This document shows positions 9,241 through 16,493 of a stretch of 64,000 bases of DNA, piece by piece (position 1 is the first letter of the stretch; each line of letters starts with the position of its first letter). Origin of the DNA: Gulosibacter macacae (lineage in GTDB: Bacteria; Actinomycetota; Actinomycetes; Actinomycetales; Microbacteriaceae); the NCBI RefSeq assembly GCF_003865375.1, contig NZ_RQVS01000001.1:273700-337699 (forward strand), given 5' to 3'. The position numbers and the translations under genes were made by a program. The notes beneath the pieces were generated by a model, which saw only the letters and a list, made by a program, of their open reading frames with translations, had not been told where the DNA came from and searched no databases.

Positions 9241-10110
9241 TCGCACTACTCGCGGATGCGTCAGCTTCGGCAATTGTGGCGAGTGCGGCAAGCACTGGAC
9301 CAGCCGTTGCGGCGAGCGCTTCCGCAAGCCGATCGGTTCGGGCTTCGTCGAGCTCGCCCGTCCACTCATCCATGAATGTCTTCTTGAACTCGATCGCGAG
9401 CACGGCACCCTGACCGGGGTAGTGCTCGTGCACCCACGCAGCGACATTGGCGCCACGGAAACGCACGTTCTCGCGCACATCGAGCGGTGCACCGAAGCCC
9501 GGTGCCGCACGGAGTGATTCGATGAAGGCATCGACAACGGGTGCGAACCGGGTGCGGTCAAGCGAGCCGGTGCCGACATTGATTTCGGGGTTCTCGACGC
9601 GCGGTTGCGGGTCGTGGTCGGCCCCGTCTCGGCGATGGTTGTAGCTGTGCACGTCGTAGACGACGAATGGGCCGGATGCGGCGAGCACGTCGAGCCGCTG
9701 CGCGAGTTCACGATAGAACTCGTCATAGACCTCGAGGCTGCGGTCTACTTCGTCGGCAGGGAGTTCACCCGTCGACCAGACTTCTAGCCCCCAGCACTCT
9801 TCGGGGGAACGGTAGACCGCGCCGTCACGAGGCCGATTGAGGTCAACTTCAAAGCGAGAGCGATGCATCACCGCGACGGCCGGGAACCCAGCGGCGAGTC
9901 GATCGGTGTACGGACCTCTTCACGAAATCGCTCGTCGACGGGAAGTGCCGCAAGCGGTTGCAGTGATGGGCGCAAGTCGGTGCCAGCGTGCACCGCGGTG
10001 GCGACGAGCCGCGAGTTCCAGTCACCAGTGAACTCAAACGGCGTTCCATCGGCGGCATCGGCGATTTCGGAATCGATGTGTTCGTTCGACATGCATCGAT
10101 GATTCAGCAT
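9233..10110 (-). pseudogene. N-formylglutamate amidohydrolase, frameshifted
   Basis: The family hydrolyses N-formylglutamate to formate and glutamate, or acts on related amides. Two reading frames together make one protein of about 290 residues. Frame 1 (10110 to about 9915) encodes the N-terminus with VATAVHAGTDLRP and ends ...DERFREE. Frame 2 (about 9914 to 9233) continues PYTDRLAAGFPAVAVMHRSR, FEVDLNRPRDGAVYRSP, VVYDVHSYNHRRDG and LAIEFKKTFMDEW. Adding one base at GAAGAGG^TCCG (plus strand about 9914-9916) restores the usual REEDPYTDRL. It is therefore either a one-base deletion that inactivates the gene or a sequencing error. ATG 10110 (AGGAAG just upstream) or ATG 10092 could be the start. 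Confidence 0.8.
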
Positions 10111-10117
10111 GCTTCCT

Positions 10118-10163
10118 GAAAAAGCCTGACCGGCCGCTGTCGAATCTCGACAGCGGCCGGTCA
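10118..10163 (-). terminator. Rho-independent terminator of glnA1
   Basis: A perfect 17-bp stem (TGACCGGCCGCTGTCGA, 10127-10143, and its complement at 10147-10163) with a 3-base loop. On the minus strand it is followed by CTTTTTC (10118-10124). It separates glnA1 from the amidohydrolase cassette. Only 16 bp remain between the hairpin and the cassette start, so the cassette promoter is not obvious. Confidence 0.9.
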
Positions 10164-10177
10164 GTTTGCGGTGCTAA

Positions 10178-11602
10178 TTAGCAGCCGAACGAGAGATCAA
10201 ACTCGTAGGGGTGCGGGCGCGCTGCGAGCGGCGCGACATCAGTTTCGATCTTGAGATCAATCCAGGTGCGGATGAGATCTTCGGTGAACACGCCTCCCTT
10301 GAGCAGGTACTCGTGGTCGGCCTCGAGTGCGCGCAACGAGTGGATGAGCGAGGTCGACAGCTGCGGAATGTCCTTCGCTTCCTCCGGCGGAAGCTCGTAG
10401 AGGTCCTTGTCGATCGGCGCGAGCGGTTCAATGCGGTTCTCGATACCGTCGAGACCCGCCATGAGCTGGGCCGCGAAGGCAAGGTAGGGGTTCGCCGTCG
10501 CATCCGGCGAGCGCAGCTCGATGCGCTTTGCCTTCGGGTTCGAGCCAGTGATTGGGATGCGGATTGCCGCCGAGCGGTTGCCCTGCGAGTAGACGAGGTT
10601 GATCGGCGCTTCGTAGCCCTTCACGAGTCGGTGGTACGAGTTCGATGAGGGGTTGTTGAAAGCAGCGAGCGAGTTGGCGTGGGCGAGCAGGCCACCGATA
10701 TACCAGCGGGCGGTGTCCGAGAGTGAGCCGTAGCCGGCCTCGTCGTAGAACAGCGGCTCGCCGTTCTTCCAGAGCGATTGGTGCGTGTGCATACCTGAGC
10801 CGTTGTCACCAAAGAGCGGCTTCGGCATGAAGGTGGCAACCTTGCCCCAGTCGTCGGCCACACCCTTGACGATGTACTTGAACTTAAGGATGTCGTCGGC
10901 GGCGTGCACGAGCGTGTCGAAGCGATAGTTGATCTCAGCCTGACCACCGGTGCCCACTTCGTGGTGTGAGCGCTCGAGGTGGAAACCCGTGTCCATCAGC
11001 GTCACCGAGATCGCGTCGCGAAGGTCTGCCTGCTTGTCGACGGGCGGAAGCGGGAAGTAGCCACCCTTGTAGGGAGTCTTGTTGCCGAGGTTGCCGCCCT
11101 CTTCCTTGCGAGCGGTGTTCCAGGCGCCTTCGATCGAGTCGACCTCGTAGAAGCTGCGGTTCGCGGTGACCTCGTGGCGCACCTCGTCAAAGATGTAAAA
11201 CTCGGCCTCGGGGGCGAAGAATGCGGTGTCGGCGATACCACTCGAGGTGAGGTACTTTTCGGCCTTCTTGGCGACCTGACGCGGGTCACGGTGGTAGATC
11301 TCACCGGTGCGCGGGTTGTAGATGTCAAAGAGCATCACGAGCGTCGGCTCAGCGCGGAAGGGATCGACGTAGCAGGTCGAGACATCGGGGATGAGCTGCA
11401 GGTCGGATTCATTGATCTGCGCGAAGCCCTTGATCGACGACCCGTCAAAGAGCTGCCCCACCGAGAAGAAGTCCTCATCGACGGTCGATGCGGGGATATT
11501 GAAGTGCTGCTGGACACCCGGCATGTCGGTGAATCGAATGTCGAGGAAGACGATGCCCTTTTCCTTGATGTAGGAGAGGACCTCGGCGGGATCTTTGAAC
11601 AT
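10178..11602 (-). CDS. glnA: Glutamine synthetase, type I (GlnA1)
   Basis: Main ammonia-assimilating enzyme and probably a dodecamer. The 474-residue length is standard for GSI-beta. Motifs: [39 protein letters not shown] and [15 protein letters not shown]. The adenylylation site is intact at Y402 in [11 protein letters not shown], so GlnE can act on it. Transcription is leftward from a region holding a near-perfect GlnR-type operator (11664-11701), and a strong terminator follows the gene. It is divergent from the RDD gene, an order conserved in actinobacteria. Confidence 0.97.
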   Translation of the reverse strand: MFKDPAEVLSYIKEKGIVFLDIRFTDMPGVQQHFNIPASTVDEDFFSVGQLFDGSSIKGFAQINESDLQLIPDVSTCYVDPFRAEPTLVMLFDIYNPRTGEIYHRDPRQVAKKAEKYLTSSGIADTAFFAPEAEFYIFDEVRHEVTANRSFYEVDSIEGAWNTARKEEGGNLGNKTPYKGGYFPLPPVDKQADLRDAISVTLMDTGFHLERSHHEVGTGGQAEINYRFDTLVHAADDILKFKYIVKGVADDWGKVATFMPKPLFGDNGSGMHTHQSLWKNGEPLFYDEAGYGSLSDTARWYIGGLLAHANSLAAFNNPSSNSYHRLVKGYEAPINLVYSQGNRSAAIRIPITGSNPKAKRIELRSPDATANPYLAFAAQLMAGLDGIENRIEPLAPIDKDLYELPPEEAKDIPQLSTSLIHSLRALEADHEYLLKGGVFTEDLIRTWIDLKIETDVAPLAARPHPYEFDLSFGC

Positions 11603-11663
11603 GATGCTCCAGTCGGTCGAGACGTGAGACGGTGTGGCCTCGGATTCACAGTACGAAGCATTC

Positions 11664-11701
11664 GTTGCTTGGCCGTGACCCTTGTGTTTCGCCGATGTTA
11701 C
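11664..11701 (-). promoter_or_regulatory. GlnR-type operator upstream of glnA1
   Basis: Read on the minus strand, four half-sites fall at exact 11-bp steps: GTAAC, GAAAC, GTCAC, GCAAC, each separated by six bases. This matches the actinobacterial GlnR consensus gTnAC-N6-GaAAC repeated twice, with one deviation (GCAAC for GAAAC). It lies 62-99 bp upstream of the glnA1 start, the usual position for nitrogen control. No glnR gene is in the window, so the regulator is inferred. Confidence 0.75.
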
Positions 11702-11725
11702 GCGTGCCCACCTGAGTGAGCCGCG

Positions 11726-11731
11726 TAGACT
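11726..11731 (+). promoter_or_regulatory. -10 box of a probable leaderless promoter (RDD gene)
   Basis: TAGACT ends six bases before ATG 11738 and no Shine-Dalgarno is visible. Confidence 0.5.
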
Positions 11732-11737
11732 GGATCG

Positions 11738-12160
11738 ATGCCCGCTAAGTCCGCGCCCACGCCCCCTCCGCAGTCGTCGTACCCGGGCGAGCGCCTGGGC
11801 TTGCCGCGCGAGGGCGCCGGGTCAATCGCCAGTTTCGGCCAGCGCATTGGCGGCCTCGCCGTCGACTGGGGGATCGCAGTCCTCATCTCCTGGTTGTTCT
11901 TTGACTACCACCCCCTGCTCACGAGCGTGGTCTTCGTCGTCCTCACCGCCCTCACGATTTCGCTCCTCGGCGGCACCATCGGTCACCTCGTATTTGGGAT
12001 GCGGCTCAACACCGTCTCGGGCACGGCACCGGGCTGGTGGCGTCCGCTGCTGCGCCAGGTGCTCCTCATGCTCGTGCTTCCAGCCGTGGTCTGGGACCAA
12101 GACAATCGCGGTGGCCACGACATTTTCTCGGGGCTCGTCTTGCGTCGGTTCCGTCGCTAG
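11738..12160 (+). CDS. RDD-family membrane protein
   Basis: A 140-residue protein with a proline-rich cytosolic N-terminus and about three hydrophobic helices ([51 protein letters not shown]). The Arg at the first helix ([12 protein letters not shown]) and the two Asp ([13 protein letters not shown]) fit the RDD pattern. Its role is unknown. In mycobacteria a homologue lies between glnA1 and the DUF4191 gene, as here. It is probably translated from a leaderless mRNA. Confidence 0.85.
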   Translation: MPAKSAPTPPPQSSYPGERLGLPREGAGSIASFGQRIGGLAVDWGIAVLISWLFFDYHPLLTSVVFVVLTALTISLLGGTIGHLVFGMRLNTVSGTAPGWWRPLLRQVLLMLVLPAVVWDQDNRGGHDIFSGLVLRRFRR

Positions 12161-12188
12161 CGTGCTCACCGAAACTGCGCAGCTGGAA

Positions 12189-12227
12189 ACGACGATGGCC
12201 CCTCGAGATTCGAGGGGCCATCGTCGT
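12189..12227. terminator. Bidirectional terminator between RDD and DUF4191 genes
   Basis: An 18-bp perfect stem (ACGACGATGGCCCCTCGA at 12189-12206, complement at 12210-12227) with a 3-base loop, between the convergent gene ends. Confidence 0.85.
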
Positions 12228-12242
12228 CAATGCGAGTTCGGG

Positions 12243-12953
12243 CTAGCGCATCTGCGAGCGCGAGGGGCGAACCTTGTTCGGGTCAATCCCCTTTGGAATT
12301 GGCATCTGGTTGCCCTGCAGCGAGGCGAGGCGGGAATCAACCGCGAGAATTTCGGCCTTCGTGAGCTTGTTCGGTAGCTTGCCAACGGCACCCTTGAGTT
12401 GGCCGAGCTTGATGCCACCTTCGCCACCAACCTGGAGGTGGTGCACGGGCACAGTCGGCAACAAGCGCTGAATCTTGCGGCGCTCGTCAGCGAGCAGCTT
12501 CTTTGAGTGGGCGTTCGCCGACTCAGTGAAGAGCACAACGCCCGGCTTGCCAACTGCGCGGAAGAGCACATCCTGGGTGCGCGGGTTGAAGGCGACGGGC
12601 ATATCGCTCGTCTTCCACTGACCGCGCAGGCTCGAGGTGAGTACGGCACCGGTGGCGCCCTTTTGGCCCTCAAGTTGCGAGTAGGCGACCCTCTCGGCGC
12701 GCCAATTCAGGGCAAACATGAACAGCAACACACCGAAGAGCACGCCAAGCAAGACGAACATGATCCACATGATCACGTTGTTTGCGTAGAAGATGAGGCA
12801 GAGGACGATTGCCAGCACGACCGGCACGATGAACGCAGCGATCATCAGGGCAACGCCGGGCTTGTCGTATTTCGCGGTCATCTTGAAGACATCGATGACC
12901 TGTCGGAATCGCCCGGGCTGCTTTTCGTTCTGCGCAGAAGAGGTGTTCGCCAT
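12243..12953 (-). CDS. DUF4191 membrane protein
   Basis: A 236-residue protein with two adjacent N-terminal transmembrane helices (about residues 33-55 and 62-85). A cytosolic domain follows, rich in basic residues, with VHHLQVGGEGGIKLGQLKGAV and a PNKLTKAEILAVDSRL stretch. It matches the actinobacterial DUF4191 family. Function is unknown; homologues usually sit next to lipA/lipB, but those genes are absent here. It converges on the RDD gene across a strong hairpin. Confidence 0.85.
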   Translation of the reverse strand: MANTSSAQNEKQPGRFRQVIDVFKMTAKYDKPGVALMIAAFIVPVVLAIVLCLIFYANNVIMWIMFVLLGVLFGVLLFMFALNWRAERVAYSQLEGQKGATGAVLTSSLRGQWKTSDMPVAFNPRTQDVLFRAVGKPGVVLFTESANAHSKKLLADERRKIQRLLPTVPVHHLQVGGEGGIKLGQLKGAVGKLPNKLTKAEILAVDSRLASLQGNQMPIPKGIDPNKVRPSRSQMR

Positions 12954-13096
12954 AGTCGCACCAGTCTACCGGCTGGTGAACGTTGCGGCACCGTCGAGTG
13001 ACCGCGGCAATTGTGCACAGGTCTACGAATTTCGATTCATCCACAGCCCGCGCAAGTTCTCGCCTTCTTGACGATCGTGCAGGCCAGGATGCGGGC

Positions 13097-14581
13097 ATGT
13101 TTAGTCGATCTCGTGGCGGCGAACCCGCACGCGCACCGGTTGTGGGCCAGGTGATTAGTGGTTGGCGCCTGGTTCGGCCGCTCGGCCATCACGGAGCCCG
13201 TTGCGAGTTTGTTGGCGTGTGTGAGGCTCCTGTGCCCACGCGTGCCACGGCGAGCGACCACTGGCGTGAGTTCGGTGCTGTGGCGGAAGAGCCCCTCCTG
13301 CAACGGCGGATCGTGATCATGCCTGATCTTGGCGACGGTGCGCTCGCGCGGGAGTGCACCCTGCGCGAGCAACTTGCAGCCGACTTCATTGAGCGCGCGG
13401 AGGAGGTGCTCAGCGATGGCGAATGGCAACTCGCGGTCTATGCGCTGAAGCCCCGCTGGAGCTACGCCGAACTCATTGCCGAAGGCACGCAGCTCGATGC
13501 CGGTGCGGCGGTGTCACTCTTGGTGCCGCTCGCCGAGACGCTTGCGTTGGCTCACGAATCGGGCATCGTGCACACCGCACTCACCCTGCAGTGCTGCCGT
13601 ATCGACGCACATGGCCGCCCTTCAATTGAAGGATGGGATGCGGCAATCCGCGTCGACGAGTTACCTGCCGTGCGGCGCGATCTCCTTCGAACCGACGACT
13701 TACGGGCGCTCGGGCGCCTCGCGGATGCGGTACTCGCGAATGTTGTCGACGCCCCCTCGGAAGAGTTGGCCCGTCTCATCAGCGCGCTCACGGGCAGCGC
13801 GCCACCCCGTGACGCTGCTCGCCGACTCATTGACGAGCTCTTCAACTGGCGGGTACCTGACATCATCCCGGAACGCACGCCAGCGTCGCTCGCGCCGACA
13901 ATGCGCGTGGCCGATGACCAGGGCACCGCATCCGATCAGCTCGGTGTCGAAACCCTCTTGGGCGACGACGGCGACATGTCACGGCCGGTTCCTCGGGGTG
14001 TGCCGGGCGGCAAGCTTGCGCTGCTGCAAGCGCGGATGATCGCGTTTGCCAGCGAGGTCAATGCGCGCACCTGGGCGTTGCTCGCGATCGCCGGTGCCCT
14101 GCTCGCGGGCACCGGCCTGCTGCTGCCAGCGCTGACTTCAGGCTCGGCAGCCGCCGAAGATACTGGCGCCACGAGCCAGCCCACGCCCATCGCAACGTTG
14201 CCAGAGCGCACCGACGGTGCCGCGCCTGCGCTCGAGCCACAGCCGACTGCATCCGAGCCTACGTTCACGTCGAGTGCGAGCGCCACAGCGATCGAGAGTG
14301 CCGACCAATTAGCGACCGCGCGAAACGAATGCCTCGTGCTGGCCGACGCCGCCTGCCTGGACCAGGTCTATGCGTCAGGTGCCCCTGGGTTGGATGCAGA
14401 CCTCACGGCGATCGGGGCGGGCACGGCCGGCGACCGGGTCACTACGGCGACGAGCTGGATTCTCGCGGCCGATCTGGGTGATATTGAGATTCTGCAGGGG
14501 AGTGGTGGCATCGGTTCGCTCTCGCTCGAGCGCACGGCCGACGGATGGAGGATCCGTGAGGTGTGGGTCGAACACTATTGA
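13097..14581 (+). CDS. Membrane-anchored pseudokinase-like protein
   Basis: A 494-residue protein. Residues 1 to about 280 look like a degraded Ser/Thr kinase fold: VISGWRLVRPLGHHGAR resembles the glycine-loop start and LALAHESGIVHTALTLQCCRID occupies the catalytic-loop position. The catalytic Asp of HRD, the DFG Asp and an obvious VAIK lysine are missing. A transmembrane helix (about residues 324-347, TWALLAIAGALLAGTGLLLP) is followed by a Thr/Pro/Ser-rich linker and an extracytoplasmic domain with paired cysteines (NECLVLADAACLD). This suggests a sensor or scaffold, not an enzyme. ATG 13097 has CAGGAT six bases upstream. It sits where lipA/lipB would be expected. Confidence 0.65.
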   Translation: MFSRSRGGEPARAPVVGQVISGWRLVRPLGHHGARCEFVGVCEAPVPTRATASDHWREFGAVAEEPLLQRRIVIMPDLGDGALARECTLREQLAADFIERAEEVLSDGEWQLAVYALKPRWSYAELIAEGTQLDAGAAVSLLVPLAETLALAHESGIVHTALTLQCCRIDAHGRPSIEGWDAAIRVDELPAVRRDLLRTDDLRALGRLADAVLANVVDAPSEELARLISALTGSAPPRDAARRLIDELFNWRVPDIIPERTPASLAPTMRVADDQGTASDQLGVETLLGDDGDMSRPVPRGVPGGKLALLQARMIAFASEVNARTWALLAIAGALLAGTGLLLPALTSGSAAAEDTGATSQPTPIATLPERTDGAAPALEPQPTASEPTFTSSASATAIESADQLATARNECLVLADAACLDQVYASGAPGLDADLTAIGAGTAGDRVTTATSWILAADLGDIEILQGSGGIGSLSLERTADGWRIREVWVEHY

Positions 14582-14595
14582 AGAAGGCGCGGAAA

Positions 14596-14636
14596 ACGAA
14601 GGGGTGGCCGGACCAAAGGCCGACCACCCGATTCGT
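14596..14636. terminator. Imperfect hairpin between the pseudokinase gene and sucB
   Basis: ACGAA...GGGTGG...CCACCC...TTCGT (arms about 14596-14613 and 14619-14636, with small bulges) lies between convergent genes. It is weaker than the other terminators in the window. Confidence 0.5.
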
Positions 14637-14662
14637 CTTGGCTCGTGCCGGGGCTTGCCCGA

Positions 14663-16447
14663 CTAGAGGCCGAGGTTCCCCTCAAACGCGCCTTCTTCGA
14701 GGCGTGCCTTGACCTGCGCGAGGAAGCGCGCGGCGTCGGCACCGTCGATGATGCGGTGGTCGTAGCTCAGCGCGAGGTAGACCATCGAGCGGATAGCGAT
14801 CGATTCCTGCCCGTCAGCCGTCTTGACCACTGCGGGACGCTTGGCAACGACACCGGTGCCGAGGATTGCTTCCTGCGGGAGGAAGACAACCGGGGTGTCA
14901 AACAGCGCACCGCGCGATCCGGTGTTCGTGACGGTGAAGGTGCCGCCAACAAGCTCGTCAGGAACGAGCTTGTTGTCGCGAGCACGGGTCGCGAGGTCGT
15001 CAATCGCCTTGGCGATGTCGGCCAGGGTCTTGCCCGCAGCATCCTTGATCACCGGCGTGAGCAGACCTCGCTCGGTGTCGACCGCCATCGAGATGTTCTC
15101 GTGAGCCGGGTAGACGATTTCGTCGTCCTGCACGGTCGAGTTGATGATCGGGTGCGATTGCAGGGCCTCGACCGCCGCGAGCGTGAAGAACGGCAGGAAC
15201 GAGAGCTTCGAACCGGTCTGCTCGTGGAACTTCACCTTGTGGGCGTCGCGGAAGGCCGCCACGCGAGTGACGTCGACCTCGACCACGGTGGTGAGCTGAG
15301 CGGTCTGCACCATCGACTCGACGGCGCGAGTCGAGATGACCTTGCGCAGACGCGACATCTTCTGCGTCGTGCCACGGAGCTCCGAGACCTCGAACGGGGT
15401 CGGACCAGCAGCCGGTGCGCCAGCAACCGGCGCGGCCGCAGCGGCGGCACGGAGTGCCTCAGCAGCCGCGACAACGTCTTCCTTGCGGATGCGACCACCA
15501 ACCCCAGTGCCGCTGATCTGCGACAGGTCGACACCAGCTTCGTCGGCCAGGCGGCGGACGATCGGAGTGACATAGCGCGGGTCATTCTTCGCAGCCGGAC
15601 GCTTTGGCGGAGCCGGAGCGGCTGGTGCGGCTGCGGCGGGCGCAGCTGCTGCTGGAGCGGGCGCAGCTGCTGGTGCCGGTGCAGCCGGAGCAGCTTCAGC
15701 CTTGGCCTCCTCGGCGGGAGCTTCTTCAGCGGGAGCCGCTTCGGCCGGGGCCTCCTCGGCAGGCGCTTCTTCGACGGGTGCTTCCTTCGCGGGGGCTTCT
15801 TCCGCGGGGGCGGCAGCAGGAGCCGCGCCCGAGCCGACGCGTGCGAGCACGGCGCCAACCTCGACGGTCTCATCCTCGTTCACGAGGATTTCCTGGATGG
15901 TTCCGGCGACGGGCGAGGGCACCTCGGTGTCGACCTTGTCGGTCGAGACTTCGAGCAGAGCCTCATCCACATCGATCTGGTCGCCGACCTTCTTGAGCCA
16001 GCGGGTGACCGTACCCTCGGTCACCGACTCGCCGAGGGCGGGCAGGGTGATGTCGGTGCTGTCGCCCGAAGCGGATGCTTCCGCTGCCGGAGCTTCCGCT
16101 GCCGGAGTTGCTTCTTCAGCAGGCGTCTCTTCTGCAGGGGCTGCTTCTTCGGCAGGCGCGGCTTCTTCGGCGGCGGGCTCGGCCTCGGCCGGCGCGCTAC
16201 CGGCGCCCGAACCGTCACCGATGCGGGCCAGCACGGCACCGACCTCGACGGTCTCATCCTCGTTCACGAGGATCTCTTCAACCACGCCGGCCACCGGCGA
16301 GGGCACCTCGGTGTCGACCTTGTCGGTCGACACCTCAAGCAGGGCCTCATCGACCTCGATGCGGTCGCCCACATTCTTCAGCCAGCGGGTAACGGTCCCC
16401 TCGGTGACGCTTTCACCGAGCGCCGGGAGCGTGACGTCTTGACTCAT
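14663..16447 (-). CDS. sucB: Dihydrolipoamide acyltransferase E2 (2-oxoglutarate dehydrogenase type)
   Basis: E2 core of a 2-oxo acid dehydrogenase complex; transfers the acyl group from lipoyl-lysine to CoA. The 594-residue protein has two lipoyl domains (residues 1-78 and about 131-208), each with the lipoylated lysine in EVSTDKVDTEV (K43, K171). The domains are joined by Ala/Pro/Glu linkers. A peripheral-subunit-binding domain follows at about 287-325 (YVTPIVRRLADEAGVD), and then the catalytic domain with HRIIDGADAARF near 562. The two-lipoyl layout is that of actinobacterial SucB/DlaT. lpdA lies 46 bp upstream and is probably co-transcribed. Confidence 0.93.
   Translation of the reverse strand: MSQDVTLPALGESVTEGTVTRWLKNVGDRIEVDEALLEVSTDKVDTEVPSPVAGVVEEILVNEDETVEVGAVLARIGDGSGAGSAPAEAEPAAEEAAPAEEAAPAEETPAEEATPAAEAPAAEASASGDSTDITLPALGESVTEGTVTRWLKKVGDQIDVDEALLEVSTDKVDTEVPSPVAGTIQEILVNEDETVEVGAVLARVGSGAAPAAAPAEEAPAKEAPVEEAPAEEAPAEAAPAEEAPAEEAKAEAAPAAPAPAAAPAPAAAAPAAAAPAAPAPPKRPAAKNDPRYVTPIVRRLADEAGVDLSQISGTGVGGRIRKEDVVAAAEALRAAAAAAPVAGAPAAGPTPFEVSELRGTTQKMSRLRKVISTRAVESMVQTAQLTTVVEVDVTRVAAFRDAHKVKFHEQTGSKLSFLPFFTLAAVEALQSHPIINSTVQDDEIVYPAHENISMAVDTERGLLTPVIKDAAGKTLADIAKAIDDLATRARDNKLVPDELVGGTFTVTNTGSRGALFDTPVVFLPQEAILGTGVVAKRPAVVKTADGQESIAIRSMVYLALSYDHRIIDGADAARFLAQVKARLEEGAFEGNLGL
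15840..16045. repeat. Lipoyl-domain DNA repeat, copy 2
   Basis: Encodes the second lipoyl domain of SucB. It is closely similar at the DNA level to 16219-16428, including identical stretches around CGGTCTCATCCTCGTTCACG and GGCGAGGGCACCTCGGTGTC. This suggests an intragenic duplication kept alike by gene conversion. Confidence 0.7.
16219..16428. repeat. Lipoyl-domain DNA repeat, copy 1
   Basis: Encodes the first lipoyl domain of SucB and is the direct-repeat partner of 15840-16045, offset by about 380 bp. Confidence 0.7.
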
Positions 16448-16493
16448 TTCGAAGCTCTCCTAAGACTGTGTTCTCTTCGTGTGGGACTGGTGA

